Of a DNA stretch of 21,412 nt, positions 19,203-21,412 are shown piece by piece (the first letter of the stretch is position 1; each line of letters starts with the position of its first letter). A program made the position numbers and the translations under genes. Under the pieces are notes generated by a model. The model had not been told where the DNA came from. It worked only from the letters and a program-made list of their open reading frames with translations, and ran no database searches. Source of the stretch: Pelargonium cotyledonis (taxonomy: Eukaryota; Streptophyta; Magnoliopsida; Geraniales; Geraniaceae); assembly GCA_036897625.1 (NCBI GenBank), contig JAYMTA010001166.1:1-21412 (forward strand). The letters run 5' to 3'.

Positions 19203-20684
19203 AAGGTGTTTTGGAAGCAAAGAGAAAAGGTTAATTGGCTTCGAGATGGTGATTTGAACACGAAATATTTCCATGCGTTTTCAAAGTTTAGGCATAAATA
19301 GAACAGGTTGACCCAATTGAAGAACAGTGATGGGGTATGGGTTCGTAAGACTAGAGAATTGGAGGAGTTAATTTAGGATCATTTTATTCGCATGACCGAC
19401 AGGGAGCAAACGAACCTGAGTGCCGTGTGTGGGGATATCCGACGGGTGGTGGGAGAGGAACAGACCCGGGTTTTGACCCGAGATTTTTTGGCTGATGAGG
19501 TCAAGCATGCGTTGTTTGAAATGCATCTGAATAAAGCTCTGGGTCTGGATGGTTTCTCGCCGATTTTTTATCAGCAGCATTGGGCGCTAGTGGGAGAGGA
19601 GGTGACTCGGGCGTGTTTAGAATGTTTACGGAAGGGTACTTTTCATGAAGCGTTTAATGATGCAAGTCTAGTGTTGATCTCGAAAAAGACAAAATCAGAA
19701 ATGGTAGGTGATTTGCGTCTCATAGCTCTATGCAATGTCATCTACAAGATTGTGGCGAAAGTTCTTGCAAATCGTCTCAGGGAGGTTATTGATGTGGTTA
19801 TTTCTGAGGAGCAGAGTGCGTTTGTGACAGGGAGGCTGATAACAGATAATATATGTATAGAAAACGAGTTGGTGCATTGGATTGGTAGGAATAGGCGAGA
19901 CAACGACAGGTGGTTTGCTCTCAAATTGGATATGGCAAAGGCGTATGACAGGGTTGATTGGAACTATTTGGAGACGATTATGCTTAGAATGGGTTTTGCC
20001 GGGTCGTTTGTTCGGCTGGTAATGTTATGTGTTTCCACTTCTCGCTTTCGTATTGATGTTAATGGTCGATTGTTGGAAGGTTTTACACCGTCTCAGGGGT
20101 TGAGACAAGGTGACCCACTCTCTCTATTTTTATTTCTCATCTGTGCAGAAGGACTTTCTCACCTAATTAAGAAGAAGGAAGCAAGCAGTGATTGGGTTGG
20201 ATGTAGGGTGGCGGTAGGGAGCCCGAGGGTGACACATTTATTTTTTGCTGACGATGCGCTGTTGTTTTGTAAGGCTACAGCGGATTCTGCTGCCCACATG
20301 AAAGATTGTTTACAGGTTTATGAGCAGGCATCGGGACAGAAGGTAAATTTTCACAAATCGTCTCTCTTCTGTAGTCCCTCAACTAGTGATAAGTCTCGAC
20401 TGGATATTGAGGGTATTTTTGGGGTGCTGATGGTGGAGGAGTTTGGTTCATATTTGGGTGTCCCGGTCGGTGTTGGTAGACAAAAATATGTTGTGTTCAA
20501 TGACTTTGTGGAAAAGGTGCAGGATCGGGTTGGAGGGTGGAATAGGAAGTTGTTGTCTCAAGCCGGGAAGGAGGTCTTACTCAAATCGGTTGCACAGGCG
20601 CTTCTTACTTACACAATAAGTGTGTATCTGATTCCGCAAGGTGTGCTAGATAGTTTGGAGCGAATATGGAATCGGTATTGGTAG
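19203..20684 (+). pseudogene. LINE reverse transcriptase domain
   Basis: After a frame change at an A8 run (19194-19201), the frame reads '[20 protein letters not shown]', is stopped at 19299 and 19374, then is open for 430 codons (19392-20684). This open part is a near-complete non-LTR reverse transcriptase: 'FALKLDMAKAYDRVDW' with the first catalytic Asp, 'GLRQGDPLS', and 'FFADDALLF' with the catalytic FADD (about 20244-20255). 'GGWNRKLLSQAGKEVLLKSV' then follows. In the family it copies LINE RNA at the nicked target. Several positions usually proline are leucine by single C-to-T changes. The frame ends at 20682, where the usual Trp-Trp-Gly has TAG for the second Trp. Confidence 0.93.
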
Positions 20685-21412
20685 GGCTCGCGGTCGAGTC
20701 ATAGTGGGAGTTTGCATTGGCGGAGCTGGAAGAAGCTATGTGTCCCGAAATGTGCAGGGGGCTCGGGTTCAGGAAGCTTCGCGAATTTAATCTGGCTTTG
20801 CTTGGCAAATAATGGAGGAGATTAATGATGGAGCCGAACTCCTTATTAGCGTGGGTCTTGAAAGGTAAGTACTTTCCTAACTTGACTTTCATGGAAGCTC
20901 CCTTGGGATCTAATCCTAGTTATACTTGGCATTCTATGTGGGAAGCTAAGAAGGTTCTTGATTCGGGTTTATTTTGGAGAATTGGGAATGGTATAATGGT
21001 CCGGGTGTATAAGGACAAATGGGTGGGGTCGGAGGTAGGTTTTCAAAACCAATTCCGGGTCTTGGACGATAACGCTCGGGTTGAGGAGTTATTTCGATAT
21101 GACTCAAGAGAGTGGGATGAGTACAAAATTAATCTTTGTTTTAATGGTCTGGTTCGGGAGGAGATCATGAGGATCTCTTTGAGTTTTGATGATGTGGATG
21201 ATAAACAGTTTTGGAAAGAAGATGAGTCCGGGGTTTATTAGGTAAAAAGTGCGTATAAACTCCAATGTCAGGTGGAGGTGAACGAGTCGGTAAGGAAGCT
21301 TTGCGAATTTGTTTGGAATGTAAAAGTTCAGCCGAAAATTAGACTATTTTGGTGGAAAGTCTTGAATGGTTGTTTACCGGTTAACTCCAACTTGCGTGGG
21401 CGGGGGGGGGGG
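20685..21412 (+). pseudogene. LINE C-terminal zinc-binding RT region (zf-RVT), broken and cut by the window edge
   Basis: It begins 'GSRSSHSGSLHWRSWKKLCV', then changes frame at a G5 run (20757-20761) into 'LGFRKLREFNLALLGK', a stop at 20810, 'LLAWVLKGKYFPN', 'SYTWHSMWEAKKVL' and 'FWRIGNGIMVRVYKDKW'. A TAG at 21239 replaces the usual Ser or Thr before 'VKSAYKL', and 'VWNVKVQPKIRLFWWKVLNG' follows. This order is typical of the zinc-binding reverse transcriptase region in plant LINEs; an RNase H-like domain may follow outside. The window ends in a run of 11 G. Confidence 0.8.
21402..21412. repeat. Poly-G run at the window end
   Basis: Eleven G close the window inside the LINE frame, where a normal codon series is expected. 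It may be an assembly edge or a base-calling artefact. Confidence 0.7.

Larger units (their letters stand above)
18085..21412 (+). mobile_element. L1-type LINE retrotransposon, decayed, 3' end beyond the window
   Basis: An ORF2-type order is visible: endonuclease (18215-19200), reverse transcriptase (19203-20684) and zinc-binding RT region (20685-21412), all plus strand. About 130 bases of GC-richer leader precede the first ATG, and its left border is approximate. No zinc-knuckle ORF1 is seen upstream, so the copy is 5'-truncated or lost it. The 3' end and any poly-A tail lie outside the window, so target duplications cannot be tested. The coding region carries six in-frame stops (18404, 19299, 19374, 20682, 20810, 21239) and three single-base frame losses (near 18670-18674, 19194-19201 and 20757-20761). 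It cannot move by itself. Confidence 0.9.

Overview
This is nuclear DNA from a flowering plant, most likely a eudicot. The protein genes are split by GT-AG introns, the introns and spacers are AT-rich and full of old repeats, and the protein families are plant-type: DETOXIFICATION/MATE transporters, the histone chaperone ASF1 and an L1-type plant LINE. I cannot name the species. No tRNA, rRNA or CRISPR array was found.

Layout. 1-1143 (minus): first exon of a MATE gene (886-1143); the rest lies off the left edge. 1144-2451: spacer. 2452-6992 (minus): a second MATE gene with all seven exons, but with a premature stop and a damaged first splice donor. 6993-8092: 1.1 kb spacer shared head-to-head. 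8093-11320 (plus): a third MATE gene with eight exons and a one-base deletion at the start of exon 2. 11321-11847: spacer where genes converge. 11848-15094 (minus): an intact ASF1 gene of three exons, whose 2.5 kb first intron holds a degenerate tandem array. 15095-15450: its promoter, with a perfect E2F-type site. 15450-18085: gene-poor DNA with one unassigned fragment. 18085-21412 (plus): a decayed LINE with endonuclease, reverse transcriptase and zinc-binding RT regions, cut by the window edge in a run of G.

Biology. The MATE genes belong to the family of membrane antiporters that move metabolites and xenobiotics out of the cytosol, and they look like a local duplication cluster in decay. 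ASF1 is an unrelated housekeeping gene that handles histones H3-H4 during replication and transcription. The LINE is dead: six in-frame stops, three frameshifts and a lost endonuclease active-site residue.

I found no clear new biological system. The points most worth checking are the separate lesions in two neighbouring MATE genes, with possible splice-shift rescues; the ASF1 upstream ORF that ends on the main start codon (ATGA overlap); the ASF1 intron array; and the fact that all four frameshifts in the window are single-base losses, which could be decay or assembly error.
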